Shown here piece after piece: positions 33,503 to 42,922 of a stretch of DNA of 44,591 nucleotides. Positions within the stretch are counted from its first letter, which is position 1. Every line of letters begins with the position of its first letter. The notes under the pieces are model-generated. The model was not told the DNA's origin and ran no database searches. It saw nothing but the letters and a program-made list of their open reading frames with translations. The position numbers and the translations under genes are program-made. The stretch covers positions 1 through 44,591 of the forward strand of contig QHRA01000174.1 in NCBI GenBank assembly GCA_003221295.1, read 5' to 3'. Origin of the DNA: Verrucomicrobiota bacterium. GTDB taxonomy: Bacteria; Verrucomicrobiota; Verrucomicrobiia; Chthoniobacterales; UBA10450.

Positions 33503-35704
33503 CTACGGCTTCACCGCCTCAGCGGCCGACTTGGAATCATCCGCCGCAGGCTTCCCTTCCAGTCCGCGCCGTTTCAGCAACGGCTCGATGTAAGGATCGC
33601 GCCCGACAAAATTTTTGAACAAACCCAACGCATCAGCCGAACCACCGCGACTGAGCAACGTTTGTCGGAAGCGATCGCCATTTTCGCGCTTCAACCCTCC
33701 ATGTTCTTTGATCCATTCCACGCTGTCGGCATCGAGCACTTCGCTCCAGATGTACGAGTAATATCCCGCGGAATATCCTCCGGAAAACGCGTGCGAGAAG
33801 TACGGGCTGCGATAACGCGGAGGCACTGGCGGAAAATCGACCCCGGCTTTGCGTAGCGCCATCACTTCAAAAGCCATCGCATCCTTAGGTACTTCTGACG
33901 GATTGATCTGATGCCAGGCTTGATCAAGCAGGGATGCGCCCAGGTACTCAGTCGTCTTGTAACCTTGATTGAACTTCTCCGCCGCAACTACTTTATCGAA
34001 GAGTGCCTGTGGCATCGACTCTCCCGTCTTGTAATGTTTAGCGAAGTTCTTCAGCACCTCTGGCCAGCTTGCCCACATCTCGTTAACCTGTGAAGGATAC
34101 TCGACAAAATCGCGCGGCACGCTTGTTCCGCTAAATCGCGGATACTTCACAAGCGAAAACATTCCATGTAAGGCGTGGCCGAATTCATGAAAAGCGGTCC
34201 GTACTTCATCGTGAGTGAGCAGGGTCGGTTCGCCTGGTGGCGGTTTCGGAATGTTCAGATGATTGGCCACCACCGGTCTGGTGCCGAATAATCCGCTTTG
34301 TTGCACATAGGCGGTCATCCAGGCGCCTCCGCGCTTCGAAGGACGCGCGTAGTAATCACCGAGGAAAAGCGCGAGTGGTTGACCATCGGCGTCATACACT
34401 TCCCACACGCGTACGTCAGGTTGATATACCGGAAGGTCGTGCCGCTCCTTGAAAGTCAGGCCGTAGAGCTTGCTCGCGGCAAAGAATACGCCGTCGACTA
34501 GGACATGGTTTAACTCGTAGTAAGGTCGTACGTCCGACTCATCGAATTGATAGAGCGCTTTGCGCACTTTCTCGGAATAGAAATCCCAGTCCCAGGAGGC
34601 GATCTCGAAGCCACCTTTTTCCTGATCGACAATCTTCTGCATGTCAGCCGCCTCGCGGCGAGCATTGGCGACTGCGGGCACCGTCAGGTCGGCCAGAAGC
34701 TTGTTCACGGTCGAAACATCTTTCGCCGTCTGGTCTTCCATCTGATAGGCGGCGTGGTTTTCGTAACCGAGCAACTTGGACCGCTCCGCTCGCAGTTGTG
34801 CGGTGCGGATAACAATCTCACGAGTATCAAACGGTCCGCTCTTACTATTACGCGCGAGTGAGGCCTGCATGATGCGTTCGCGCAAGGCACGGTTTTGCAA
34901 GGAGCCGAGCAGCGGCTGGCCAGTCGTGTTCTGTAGTCGCAGCACGAACTTCCCTTCCTTGTGCTCGTCTTTAGCAGCAGCGCTCGCCGCGGCGATTTGG
35001 TTATCAGATAGGCCGGCCAGATCTTCCCGGCAATCGACGACAATCGAGGAGGCGTTTTTTTCCTTCAGAACATTCTGGTCAAACTGGGTTTGGAGCGTCG
35101 CCAGCTCGGCGTTGACCTTCTTCAGCTTCTCCTTGTCAGAATCGGACAGTTTCGCGCCTGCACGCACGAAATCCTTATAGTAACGCTCAAGCAGATAGCT
35201 CGACTCCGGGTCGAGTCCGAGCTTTTCACGATTGGAATAAAGCTCCTGGATGCGCGCGAAAAGTTTGCTGTTCAGAAGAATGGCGTCGCGATGCGTCGAT
35301 AACTTCGGAGCTAGCTCAGTGTCAATTTTCTGCCGAGCCGGATTGGTGTCAGCGGCATTAAGGTTCGAAAAAGTTCGCTGCACCCGATCGAGCAACCTTC
35401 CCGTCTGTTCCAACGCCACCACGGTGTTATCAAAAGTCGCTTTCTCCGCATTTGCCGCAATCGCATCGACTTCCTTGAGTTGCTCCTGCATCCCGGTTTC
35501 TGTCGCAGGCACGAAATGCTCGTCCTTAATCTTATCAAAGGGAGGAAGGTGATAAGGCAGGGCGCTTTCGACCAAGAATGGATTATCAGAAGGCATTGGT
35601 GAGGAATTCTGCGCGGCAACAGCTATAGCCGCGATTTGCATTGCTGCGAGGAGCGCGAACACACGCAGTCCCGACAATTGGATTGGGAAAAATTGTGAAA
35701 GCAT
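33503..35704 (-). CDS. Secreted M3-family metallopeptidase (Dcp/oligopeptidase A-like)
   Basis: A 733-residue zinc peptidase. The zinc motif H-E-F-G-H is near residue 505 (TAFHEFGHALHGMF), followed by the E-x-x-S/P-Q third-ligand region (DFVEYPSQVNEMW). The N-terminal helical domain starts near SALPYHLPPFDKIKDEHF. Dcp-type enzymes remove dipeptides from peptide C-termini. A signal peptide (LSQFFPIQLSGLRVFALLAAMQIAAIAVAAQ, cut near residue 32) is followed by a short Ser/Pro linker, so the enzyme should act in the periplasm. The frame is open to 35767, but ATG 35704 puts the signal peptide first. The C-terminus has an Ala/Lys-rich tail. Confidence 0.93.
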   Translation of the reverse strand: MLSQFFPIQLSGLRVFALLAAMQIAAIAVAAQNSSPMPSDNPFLVESALPYHLPPFDKIKDEHFVPATETGMQEQLKEVDAIAANAEKATFDNTVVALEQTGRLLDRVQRTFSNLNAADTNPARQKIDTELAPKLSTHRDAILLNSKLFARIQELYSNREKLGLDPESSYLLERYYKDFVRAGAKLSDSDKEKLKKVNAELATLQTQFDQNVLKEKNASSIVVDCREDLAGLSDNQIAAASAAAKDEHKEGKFVLRLQNTTGQPLLGSLQNRALRERIMQASLARNSKSGPFDTREIVIRTAQLRAERSKLLGYENHAAYQMEDQTAKDVSTVNKLLADLTVPAVANARREAADMQKIVDQEKGGFEIASWDWDFYSEKVRKALYQFDESDVRPYYELNHVLVDGVFFAASKLYGLTFKERHDLPVYQPDVRVWEVYDADGQPLALFLGDYYARPSKRGGAWMTAYVQQSGLFGTRPVVANHLNIPKPPPGEPTLLTHDEVRTAFHEFGHALHGMFSLVKYPRFSGTSVPRDFVEYPSQVNEMWASWPEVLKNFAKHYKTGESMPQALFDKVVAAEKFNQGYKTTEYLGASLLDQAWHQINPSEVPKDAMAFEVMALRKAGVDFPPVPPRYRSPYFSHAFSGGYSAGYYSYIWSEVLDADSVEWIKEHGGLKRENGDRFRQTLLSRGGSADALGLFKNFVGRDPYIEPLLKRRGLEGKPAADDSKSAAEAVKP

Positions 35705-35909
35705 AATGGATTGGAGTGCGAATGAGCGAACATTCGAGTGTTGCAGGTGCAACACACTAAAGTTCACTCGGAATATTCGGTTTCTGATTCGAATAAAACT
35801 CGTCTGAGCCCGCTGACAAAGCGAGCATTATGAAGGCGGACACTGGCTCGGAAGTTTCGCTGTTTATCTCACCACCCAACGTGGAATTGCACATCTCAGA
35901 TCGCGCGAT

Positions 35910-35974
35910 CAAGGAGCGGCGCCTTCCCAGTCGCCGACTCAAACACACGGCGGTCTGGAGACCGCCGCTCCTTG
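35910..35974. repeat. CAAGGAGCGGCG...CCGCCGCTCCTTG repeat
   Basis: A 65-base element with perfectly complementary ends (CAAGGAGCGGC / GCCGCTCCTTG) and an inner CGGCGGTCT/AGACCGCCG hairpin. It is a sequence variant of the 28805 and 30098 family. The 441-base gap 35705-36146 holds only this repeat, the one at 36020, and presumably the promoter of the M3 peptidase. Confidence 0.85.
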
Positions 35975-36019
35975 AACGTCGTAGTGTTCAATTTTTGCAT
36001 TCGCACATCGCCGACGTCG

Positions 36020-36089
36020 GTAGGGATGGCTCTCCGAGCCGTCCCAAAAATAAAGCGAAGTTGGGAACGCCTTGGAAATGCATCCCTAC
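36020..36089. repeat. GTAGGGATG...CATCCCTAC repeat
   Basis: A 70-base element with ends GTAGGGATG/CATCCCTAC, an inner GGCTCTCCGAGCC hairpin, and TTGGGAACGCCTTGGAAA in the right half. It lies 57 bases past the stop codon of the VWA gene on the minus strand. Confidence 0.85.
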
Positions 36090-36146
36090 CACGTTTAGAC
36101 GGTCGCAAGAGTTGTCCCTCACGTTTGTTCGACCCATCGCGGGAAA

Positions 36147-37274
36147 TTACGGAGTATAGTTAATGCCTTTTCTTTCAGCTTGCTGGTGGATTGTCTCCGC
36201 CACTTTCTCGTCGAATCCATCGCCCTTCCCCGCTTCGGCGAGCCGCTTGTTTTCCGCCTGGATATAGGCGTCGCGCTTCTTGGCTAGGTCTTGGACTTCT
36301 TTTTGCAGACTATCTCGTTCTGCCCGCGTTTTGGCGATGCGAGCTTCCATCTCCTGTTTCGTTAGTTCCTGAAATTCCTTTGGCAGATCTTTCTTGTCGA
36401 TGGCATCTAGTTTGACTTCGTTGTTTGCCAAAGCATCGAGAAGTTCGCCGCGACCTTGAACAGCTTTACCGGTCTTGGCGTTATAGCTCAGGCGATCGGC
36501 GGCGGCACTGGCCGGCGCGCTTTCCGCGAAAGCTTGTTTGGCGGCTACTTCGCGCTGCAACGCGGCATTGCCATATGGAATCAGTGTAGCGCCGATCTTC
36601 TTGTTTAACCGCGCCAGCCCGTCGTCCATCGGCGTCGCGATCACGGCTACGCCGCCAGATTGAGCAATCGCGGCATAGCTGCCTTCAGACAACTTCGCGA
36701 TCTCCTTCCAGATCGGCGTGGTCTCAGCAATGTTCCCGCATTGCACGGTGTTGATGATTAAATCCTTTTTTGCCGCGATCCGGCAAAGCTCAGGATATTT
36801 AGGGCCATCGGCATAATCCAGGTGCGGCGGCGCATCGCCCACCAGAAAAATAATCTTCAGAACTTTGCGGTCCTGACTCCACGGCATCTTCTCAATTGTT
36901 TCGGCAAGAGCTTCGTTCACGCTTTCGGGCTCGTCCCCGCCGCCTTCTGCCTTGAAATCGCGTAGATGGCCATAGATCGAATCGATGTCGTCCGTCAGTT
37001 GAAACGATTTAACAACATATTCATCGCCGCGGTCGCGGTAGCCAATCAGGCCGAGTTTTAATTCCGGTGTCGGCTTTGCGCTGATCATTTCATTGGCGAT
37101 CGACCAGATCTTTTGTTTGGCGCCCTCGATCAGGCCGCCCATCGAGCCCGTGGTATCGAGGACAAAACAGACTTCGATCCGCGGCTTCGCTTCGCTGGTC
37201 TTGGTTTTGGCGTTAACTATTTGTGACCACCCAATCGCCATCGCAAGGGTGAGGAATGTAACGGTTTTTTTCAT
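36147..37274 (-). CDS. Secreted VWA-domain protein
   Basis: A 375-residue protein with a signal peptide (KKTVTFLTLAMAIGWSQIVNA, about 1-22). One von Willebrand A domain (about 32-235) has a complete MIDAS: D-T-T-G-S-M near residue 41, a threonine in FQLTDD, and the G-D-A-P-P aspartate. A coiled-coil-like C-terminal third (about 290-375) is rich in E, K and A. It probably binds protein partners in the periplasm in a metal-dependent way. The frame extends upstream but those residues are antisense-like noise; ATG 37274 lies four bases after the stop of the VIT/VWA gene, so the pair is one operon. Confidence 0.88.
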   Translation of the reverse strand: MKKTVTFLTLAMAIGWSQIVNAKTKTSEAKPRIEVCFVLDTTGSMGGLIEGAKQKIWSIANEMISAKPTPELKLGLIGYRDRGDEYVVKSFQLTDDIDSIYGHLRDFKAEGGGDEPESVNEALAETIEKMPWSQDRKVLKIIFLVGDAPPHLDYADGPKYPELCRIAAKKDLIINTVQCGNIAETTPIWKEIAKLSEGSYAAIAQSGGVAVIATPMDDGLARLNKKIGATLIPYGNAALQREVAAKQAFAESAPASAAADRLSYNAKTGKAVQGRGELLDALANNEVKLDAIDKKDLPKEFQELTKQEMEARIAKTRAERDSLQKEVQDLAKKRDAYIQAENKRLAEAGKGDGFDEKVAETIHQQAERKGINYTP

Positions 37275-37278
37275 AGTG

Positions 37279-39501
37279 TTATTCGGTGATTTCATAAACG
37301 GTGTCGTCGAGCGCGAGCAGGACGTTTTGGCCAAGCGCCATCCAGGGCGCGGCCTCGGGATGTTTCTTGAGCAGGTCGAAATAGGCCTCGGAGTTGAACT
37401 GAATGCGTTCTCGCTTGGTCGCGTTTTGCGCGTTCGTATCGACCCATTGCTTGCCGTTTTGGAAAAACGCGCGGCCATTCACGAATTTTGATTGCTGGGT
37501 GTATTGCGTGACGCGATCCGACTCCGCTCGCGCGGCCGGAGCAGCGAACGCGAATCCGCGCAACGATTCCGCTGCCCCGGAATAGATCGAGGCCGCGGAT
37601 TGATCGGCGAACTTGAATGCGTTCTGACTGCGCGCGTTTGCCACCGCGTCTTCGCCATCCTTCTTTTCCTTGAATCCGCCCCAGGCTTTCGAAACTTCAG
37701 CTCGCGCAGCAGTATCCCCGCTCATGCTTTGCATCGAACGCTCGGTCATTGGCACTCGCCGCCGATCTTCGTCTTCGACGATCAAGTAGGCGGTGTAGGG
37801 AGTTACTATCCCGTATCGCCGCGCCAGATCGGTTGCTTCATCACGCAGCTCATTGGTTTCGCCGTGAAGTCGAATTTCATCGAGTAAAAATCCAACACGA
37901 CGCGTCGCCCAAAGCCGCGCCACATAATCGTTGGAAGAATCATTAAACTTTACCTTGTAGGTAAATATTTGTTCGCGGCCGTTTGCGATGCCGGTGAGTT
38001 TTGCTTCTACTTCGCCGGAGCCAGTGTAGCGCCCAGTTACGACAAGTTGATCGCCTTTGAACAAGTCCGGCAATTGCGCCGGATACAATTTACTGGTGCG
38101 CACGCCGCCACCGAATTCCAGGCGCACATTGGTCAGCGCTGGTTCTTTGATCCGAGTATAGAAACTCGAAACCTTTACTTCGAGATCTTCATTCGCCAGC
38201 ACATACTGGCTAAAGGCACGCGTCCCTTCTGCAATCTGATCGAGTAGTTGCGTGTTGACGTCTGACCCGATTCCGAAGGAAAAGATTCGCGCGCTCCCAG
38301 CTTTCTTCACTTCGGCCACGATTTCGTCCGGATTCCGCGCTCCCACAGTCGGCAATCCATCCGTCAGAAAAATGATGAGGAATGGCCGCTCCGTTTTTTC
38401 CGTGCGCGCTTTGAGCGCGCTTTGCAACGCATCGGCAATAGCGGTGCCACCGATTGGCTTCAGATCGGCGATGAAATTCGAAGCGCGCTTGCGATGTTCC
38501 GAATCGGCATCTACCAGCTTGCCGAAAAGCGACTCCGCTTCGGTGGAAAACCGCACGATCTCGAAGCGATCTTCGTTGTTCAAATTCTCGACGCAGAATT
38601 CCAGCGCCTTCTTTGCCTGTTGCAATTTCGGGCCAGCCATTGAGCCCGAGGTATCGACAACAAAGACGATGTCCTTCGGAGCGGGCTTGGTTTCCTTCGC
38701 AGTAGTCGGAGCGGCGAGGAGAAGGAAATAACCATCTTCGCCCACCGGCTTGTGCGTGATCAAACTCAGCCCGACATCACGCGCTTCCGAGTTGTAGACG
38801 AGCTGGAAATCGGTGTCTGGCGTTTCGTCTTTCGACTCATAACCAATCACCGCGCGATTGGCGCCATCCCGTTTGATTTCGACCTTGTGACTGGGCGAAT
38901 AAATTGAAGCGAGTGGTTGCTCAGTCTTCACTTCCACTTTTACGCTCAGGCTCTTAATTGGTTGCGCGGAAAATTTCTCCGTGCTCAGCGGATAGCTGTA
39001 GGTCACGGTGCCGGCGTCAGAGCGCAGCAATTCGGTGTAAGAAATTTTGATCGGCTTGCGACTGCGCGGTTCGATCGGAAAAATGCGAATCTTAAAGAGG
39101 TCGCGTCCGGCGTATTCCAGCAGCGCCGGATCGCGCATCCTGCGGACGATATCCTCGTAAATTTGGCGCGCCTTGTCCGCGCGAAGTAATTCGGCGTCCA
39201 CCATTTTTCCGCCAATCTCCATGCTGAACTTGTCGATATGCGCCCCTTCCGGCACCGGATACATGTAGGTTCCCTCCAGTCGCTGATCGTTCGGGTTGTA
39301 GAATTCCTGATCGATGGAGGTAACCGCTACCTGGCCGTCGATTTTGACCTCGACGTGGTGGCTGGTCACTTCCAGCGGCGCAAAGGGGAAGTGCCCAGAC
39401 CGGACCAGAAATGGGCGCTCGACCACGATAAAGCCATCCCCGCACGCATTGGAAAGTATGCCGAGCAAACCGACTGCGAGAATCAGAAGCGATCTTTTCA
39501 T
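37279..39501 (-). CDS. VIT and VWA domain protein (inter-alpha-trypsin-inhibitor-like)
   Basis: A 740-residue exported protein. A signal peptide (KRSLLILAVGLLGILSNAC, about 1-20) is followed by a VIT domain (about 30-155: SHHVEVKIDGQVAVTSIDQEFYNPNDQRLEGTY in pieces, then FSMEIGGKMVDAEL). A VWA domain (about 270-440) has MIDAS motif D-T-S-G-S-M at about 276-281. A beta-rich region with GFLLDEIRLHGE and a variable C-terminal tail complete it. Bacterial VIT/VWA proteins (e.g. the marine proteobacterial sortase group) are surface or periplasmic, but no LPxTG-like end is present here. An in-frame ATG at 39519 is possible; 39501 gives the better signal peptide. It diverges from the sigma-factor gene. 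Confidence 0.9.
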   Translation of the reverse strand: MKRSLLILAVGLLGILSNACGDGFIVVERPFLVRSGHFPFAPLEVTSHHVEVKIDGQVAVTSIDQEFYNPNDQRLEGTYMYPVPEGAHIDKFSMEIGGKMVDAELLRADKARQIYEDIVRRMRDPALLEYAGRDLFKIRIFPIEPRSRKPIKISYTELLRSDAGTVTYSYPLSTEKFSAQPIKSLSVKVEVKTEQPLASIYSPSHKVEIKRDGANRAVIGYESKDETPDTDFQLVYNSEARDVGLSLITHKPVGEDGYFLLLAAPTTAKETKPAPKDIVFVVDTSGSMAGPKLQQAKKALEFCVENLNNEDRFEIVRFSTEAESLFGKLVDADSEHRKRASNFIADLKPIGGTAIADALQSALKARTEKTERPFLIIFLTDGLPTVGARNPDEIVAEVKKAGSARIFSFGIGSDVNTQLLDQIAEGTRAFSQYVLANEDLEVKVSSFYTRIKEPALTNVRLEFGGGVRTSKLYPAQLPDLFKGDQLVVTGRYTGSGEVEAKLTGIANGREQIFTYKVKFNDSSNDYVARLWATRRVGFLLDEIRLHGETNELRDEATDLARRYGIVTPYTAYLIVEDEDRRRVPMTERSMQSMSGDTAARAEVSKAWGGFKEKKDGEDAVANARSQNAFKFADQSAASIYSGAAESLRGFAFAAPAARAESDRVTQYTQQSKFVNGRAFFQNGKQWVDTNAQNATKRERIQFNSEAYFDLLKKHPEAAPWMALGQNVLLALDDTVYEITE

Positions 39502-39519
39502 CGCCCTGTTAGTCGGCAT

Positions 39520-39909
39520 CCCTGCGGAAATGCTCCCGGTTTTTTCTGAACCGGAGAGAAACTGGACAGGTCAGATGCGGTGGGAATCGCAAGCGCCGAC
39601 TAGTACCGCCGCAATCTTGTTTTCCTGCGAAGATCTTTCATGAAGCGAAACCGACCCGCGCGCTCTTGGGGCCTCGATGGACGCATTTTGTCATGTCGAG
39701 CGAAAGTCGAGACATCTCTTGCCATTCCTCTGCAAAGAAATTAGAGATTCCTCGACTGCGCTCGGAATGACAAAATGGGCGCTAACCCGAGATGAACGTC
39801 TCTCGTGCCGCGGCTTCGCCGCTCTCAGTATCGAATGCCAGAAATTAGAATGCTGTCTGACCGATACGGCCCTACATTCATTGTGTTAAATTGGTAAAGC
39901 CGATCTAGA
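39520..39909. other. 390-base intergenic region between the VIT/VWA operon and the sigma factor
   Basis: It contains a CCGGTT-TTTTCTG-AACCGG hairpin at 39536-39554 and the repeat at 39685-39776. The remaining sequence should hold two divergent promoters. No paired ECF-type -35/-10 motif could be named with confidence. Confidence 0.5.
39685..39776. repeat. GTCAT...ATGAC palindromic repeat, copy 5
   Basis: Perfect ends ATTTTGTCAT / ATGACAAAAT with inner GTCGAG and GAGATTCCTCGACTGCGCTC arms. Closest to copy 1 (6615-6699), with which it shares the TTAGAGAT word. Confidence 0.85.
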
Positions 39910-40545
39910 ATGAGCGAACCTCAAGTTGCTGTCTCTGATCCGGGAAAGGTCGATGCTGACTTGATTGCTCGCTGCCGGAGGGGTGACGCCGACGCCTGGG
40001 ATGCGTTGTTCGACAAATATTATCCGGTCGCGGCGCGCTTCGTTTTCCAATTGTCCGCCGACTTCAATCACGAAGACACGGAAGAGATCTGCCAGGAGAC
40101 CTTCCTCGCAGTGGTGCGAAATCTGGCATCGTTTCAGGGAAGGAGTTCTTTTCAAACGTGGTTGCTGCGCGTGGCCGCGAACAAGGCGCTGGATTTTCGC
40201 GGAAAAAGTCGGGCCGAGAAACGCGGTGGCAGCATGGTTCACTTCTCGCTCGATGGCGCGCATGAACAGGACAAAATCGATCCGCGATCACAATGCCCCG
40301 GACCGGACACCGTGCTGGTAAACGCCGAAACTTCTCGTCTCATTCGGCAAAGCCTCGATCAGCTGGACGATCCATGCCGGGAAATCATCGAGCTGCGTTA
40401 TTATGGCGACCTGAGTTACACCGAAATCGCGACCGAGTTGCGATTGAATCCGAAAACGGTCAGCTCGCGCTTGAGCAAGTGTCTTGATCGCCTCTGCATG
40501 ATCGCGAAAAAAATCTTTCCACCAGAACATTCATTTGCCGTCTAA
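39910..40545 (+). CDS. ECF-type RNA polymerase sigma factor
   Basis: A 211-residue sigma-70 family protein with only regions 2 and 4. Region 2 (about 15-100) has ALFDKYYPVAARFVF, EEICQETFLAVVRNLASFQGRSSFQTWLLRVAANKALD. Region 4 (about 143-200) has LDQLDDPCREIIELRYYGDLSYTEIATELRLNPKTVSSRLSK in pieces, a clear helix-turn-helix. A linker of about 40 residues separates them. Eleven bases after its stop begins a membrane protein with an anti-sigma-like layout, the usual partner arrangement. The divergent VIT/VWA operon is a plausible target. Confidence 0.93.
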   Translation: MSEPQVAVSDPGKVDADLIARCRRGDADAWDALFDKYYPVAARFVFQLSADFNHEDTEEICQETFLAVVRNLASFQGRSSFQTWLLRVAANKALDFRGKSRAEKRGGSMVHFSLDGAHEQDKIDPRSQCPGPDTVLVNAETSRLIRQSLDQLDDPCREIIELRYYGDLSYTEIATELRLNPKTVSSRLSKCLDRLCMIAKKIFPPEHSFAV

Positions 40546-40556
40546 CTTATTGCATC

Positions 40557-41672
40557 ATGCCGCTGGAACCGAAAAACCCAATTGAAGAGCTGCTGGAGGC
40601 CTCCGCCCGAGCGCGCCGCGCCGACTTCGGGGCCGATCCGAAAATGCCCAATCCGATGCGGGCACAGCTGCATCATGAGATCGCACGTTTGGCCCGAAGC
40701 GACGAATGCCAGTCGCGCTGGCGCGCATCTGGAATTTCATGGCCGCGGCTCATGACCGCCACGGCTTTGGCTCTGGTTCTCGTTAGCGCTTCGGCCATCT
40801 GGTGGTGGCGGGAACACGAATCTGCCGGAGGCGAAACCATGAAGCTGGCCATGCAACAGCCGGTGGCTCCGCCGAACGAAGCCGCCGCACCCGAAAAAGT
40901 ATTCGAACAAGGTGCAGCCGCTGCGGCCGCACGGTCCGCCGAAAGCTTCGCCGACAACAATATGGGCGCCGTGCAATCCGCGGATCAGGCCAAAGCTTCA
41001 GATACGTTAAGTAAATTCGCAGAGGCGACGCCCACCCCACCTCCGCTCGCGCCGACGACAAAAGATTTTATCAGCGCCGGCAAAAAGACAGATAGATCAT
41101 TATCATCCGACATCTCGTTAGCCGCTAAAGAAGCAACCCAGTCAGCGCCAGCGGCGGCTTCGCTGGCGCAAAATCGGCAGACGACTAATTTCCGTCAGCA
41201 ATTTTCGCAGAACGCTGCCAACCAAGCCTTTCGCAGCAAACCCAAACAAACGCTCAACATTTTGAATGAGTTTCAGGTGGAACAAACCGATCACGAAATT
41301 CGGGTGGTTGACGCCGATGGCTCGACTTATTCGGGTAAGCTCGAACCATTGGCCCAGAACGATGCGCGCAGCGTCTTCAACCAAAAACAGAATTACACCG
41401 CGCCCGCACCACGCGCGGCCGGCAGTTTTGATGACAAAGCGCAGGCGGCCAATGCCGAGTTCTATTTCCGCGCCACCGGGTACAACAGCAGTTTGAAGAA
41501 GCGCTTGGTCTTCGAAGGCAACTACATCGCTTCGTCAGTGTCCGCGCAAAAGAAAGTAGCCAAAGCCGAAGCCGAGGAACGAGACGAACAAATTCCAGCT
41601 CGAATCACTGGCACCGCAAAAATTCGCGGCGAGTCGCCCGTTCAAATCGATGCTATCGCAGTGTCCCAGTAA
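40557..41672 (+). CDS. Single-pass membrane protein, putative anti-sigma factor
   Basis: A 371-residue protein. A cytoplasmic head of about 60 residues (P-L-E-P-K-N-P-I-E-E-L-L-E-A-S-A-R-A-R-R) precedes one membrane helix (about 63-80, TATALALVLVSASAIWWW). A long Ala/Pro/Gln-rich periplasmic linker (about 85-230) leads to a C-terminal beta-rich domain (about 230-371: LNILNEFQVEQTDHEIRVVDADGSTY, FYFRATGYNSSLKKRLVFEGNY in pieces). The head lacks the zinc-finger H-x-x-x-C-x-x-C of ZAS anti-sigma factors. The anti-sigma role is inferred from topology and from position right after the ECF gene; it could instead be a sensor or an envelope protein of the same regulon. Confidence 0.7.
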   Translation: MPLEPKNPIEELLEASARARRADFGADPKMPNPMRAQLHHEIARLARSDECQSRWRASGISWPRLMTATALALVLVSASAIWWWREHESAGGETMKLAMQQPVAPPNEAAAPEKVFEQGAAAAAARSAESFADNNMGAVQSADQAKASDTLSKFAEATPTPPPLAPTTKDFISAGKKTDRSLSSDISLAAKEATQSAPAAASLAQNRQTTNFRQQFSQNAANQAFRSKPKQTLNILNEFQVEQTDHEIRVVDADGSTYSGKLEPLAQNDARSVFNQKQNYTAPAPRAAGSFDDKAQAANAEFYFRATGYNSSLKKRLVFEGNYIASSVSAQKKVAKAEAEERDEQIPARITGTAKIRGESPVQIDAIAVSQ

Positions 41673-41711
41673 CTTTGCGGGGTTCCATCCGCTTTCCCCT
41701 TTCTCTTCATC

Positions 41712-42842
41712 TCAAATCCCAAGCGCAGCATTGGGATCACGACCGAATTGAAACCCGGCAAGCTCCTCGTGAAAATCTTTGCCAAGGGCGAGGACCTGAA
41801 AATTTCGGCCGAGCATTTCCGGATGTAGCAAGGTTTGGAGGGCGCGCTTTTCAGAAGCGTCAAAGTCGGCCTCTGGAAAAAATTTCGAAATAATCCCCGT
41901 GAGAAAATGATGTTGGTCGGTAAAACCGGTTGGTCTTGTCCCGGATGATTGCGCCGCTTCGGCCAGGCTGGTCCACTCGACATGCGCGGAAATATCGGCC
42001 AGCCCGATCTGCTGGAACGGCGACGATAGCTTCTTTTGTTTCGCCCGGACCTGGAGAGAACCCTGGCTGCGATGCAGCGAGTAGAACTCCGTCCGGGGAA
42101 AACCGTAGTCGATTGTGAGAACGAGTCCGCGCGAAAGTTTGGCAGTGATCTCGCTCATTAGTTTCGGCGCGGCCAAATTCACTTCCGCTTCAAAGCCAGC
42201 CGGGAAAAATCCGAGATGATCAAGCTGCAAACCGGAGCGGCTAACGTTCGCAATCGCAAATGCAAAATTATCGGCAGCAACGGTGACGAATTTTTCGTGC
42301 CACACCGTGGCGCCGTTCGCAACGCCGCCCGAAACGATGAGATGCACCGGCAGTGAATCGAATAGTTCGTTGGAAAAATGAATTCCGACGAAGGGCGCGA
42401 TTTCGTCAATCGACGCGACCCAGGAAGTTTTTTCGGCGAACTCGTGCAGATTTTTTTCCTGTCGCTCCTGCCAAATCGGAAAGGGCTCGACGATGCAATA
42501 GGAAGTTGCGGCAAAACACTCGCCGGCTGATTGCCGCAGCGCCCTCAGCGCATCGGCCGCAAAAACGCCATCATGCGCACCCTGTTCCACGATTTCGAAA
42601 TCGCCCGGCCGTCCAAGTTTCTCCCAAATTTCCACGAACTGGGCCGCGAGAAGTTTTCCGAAGAGCGGTCCCACACTCACGCTAGTAAAAAAATCGCCGC
42701 GCCGGCCAATGTTCGCCCGCCCACTGGCGTAATACCCGCGGTCGGGATGATAGAGCGCCAGCTCCATGAAGCGCGCGAAGGAGATCGGGCCGTTCGCGCC
42801 AATCTCAGCACGGATAATCTGAATTAGTTCGGAGTTTGCCAC
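41712..42842 (-). CDS. MidA/NDUFAF7-family SAM-dependent methyltransferase
   Basis: A 376-residue protein of COG1565. The family start is clear: IRAEIGANGPISFARFMELALYHPDRGYYAS (in pieces), then GRRGDFFTSVSVGPLFG and LLAAQFVEIWE. The SAM-binding glycine loop is represented by FEIVEQGAHDG, followed by SNELFDSLPVH, the E-L-x-D-x-x-P motif of this family. Human NDUFAF7 methylates an arginine of a complex I subunit; bacterial functions are not established. The start codon is 80 bases from the start of the divergently transcribed PBP gene, and the gene converges with the anti-sigma-like gene. Confidence 0.92.
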   Translation of the reverse strand: MANSELIQIIRAEIGANGPISFARFMELALYHPDRGYYASGRANIGRRGDFFTSVSVGPLFGKLLAAQFVEIWEKLGRPGDFEIVEQGAHDGVFAADALRALRQSAGECFAATSYCIVEPFPIWQERQEKNLHEFAEKTSWVASIDEIAPFVGIHFSNELFDSLPVHLIVSGGVANGATVWHEKFVTVAADNFAFAIANVSRSGLQLDHLGFFPAGFEAEVNLAAPKLMSEITAKLSRGLVLTIDYGFPRTEFYSLHRSQGSLQVRAKQKKLSSPFQQIGLADISAHVEWTSLAEAAQSSGTRPTGFTDQHHFLTGIISKFFPEADFDASEKRALQTLLHPEMLGRNFQVLALGKDFHEELAGFQFGRDPNAALGI

Positions 42843-42922
42843 GCCTCTTTGGCCTTTGGATTTTCGGGCGAATTGCGCCTAAGCTCTGCCTCCAAGTCTA
42901 TTTCTCTTTTTTACGTCCCTGC

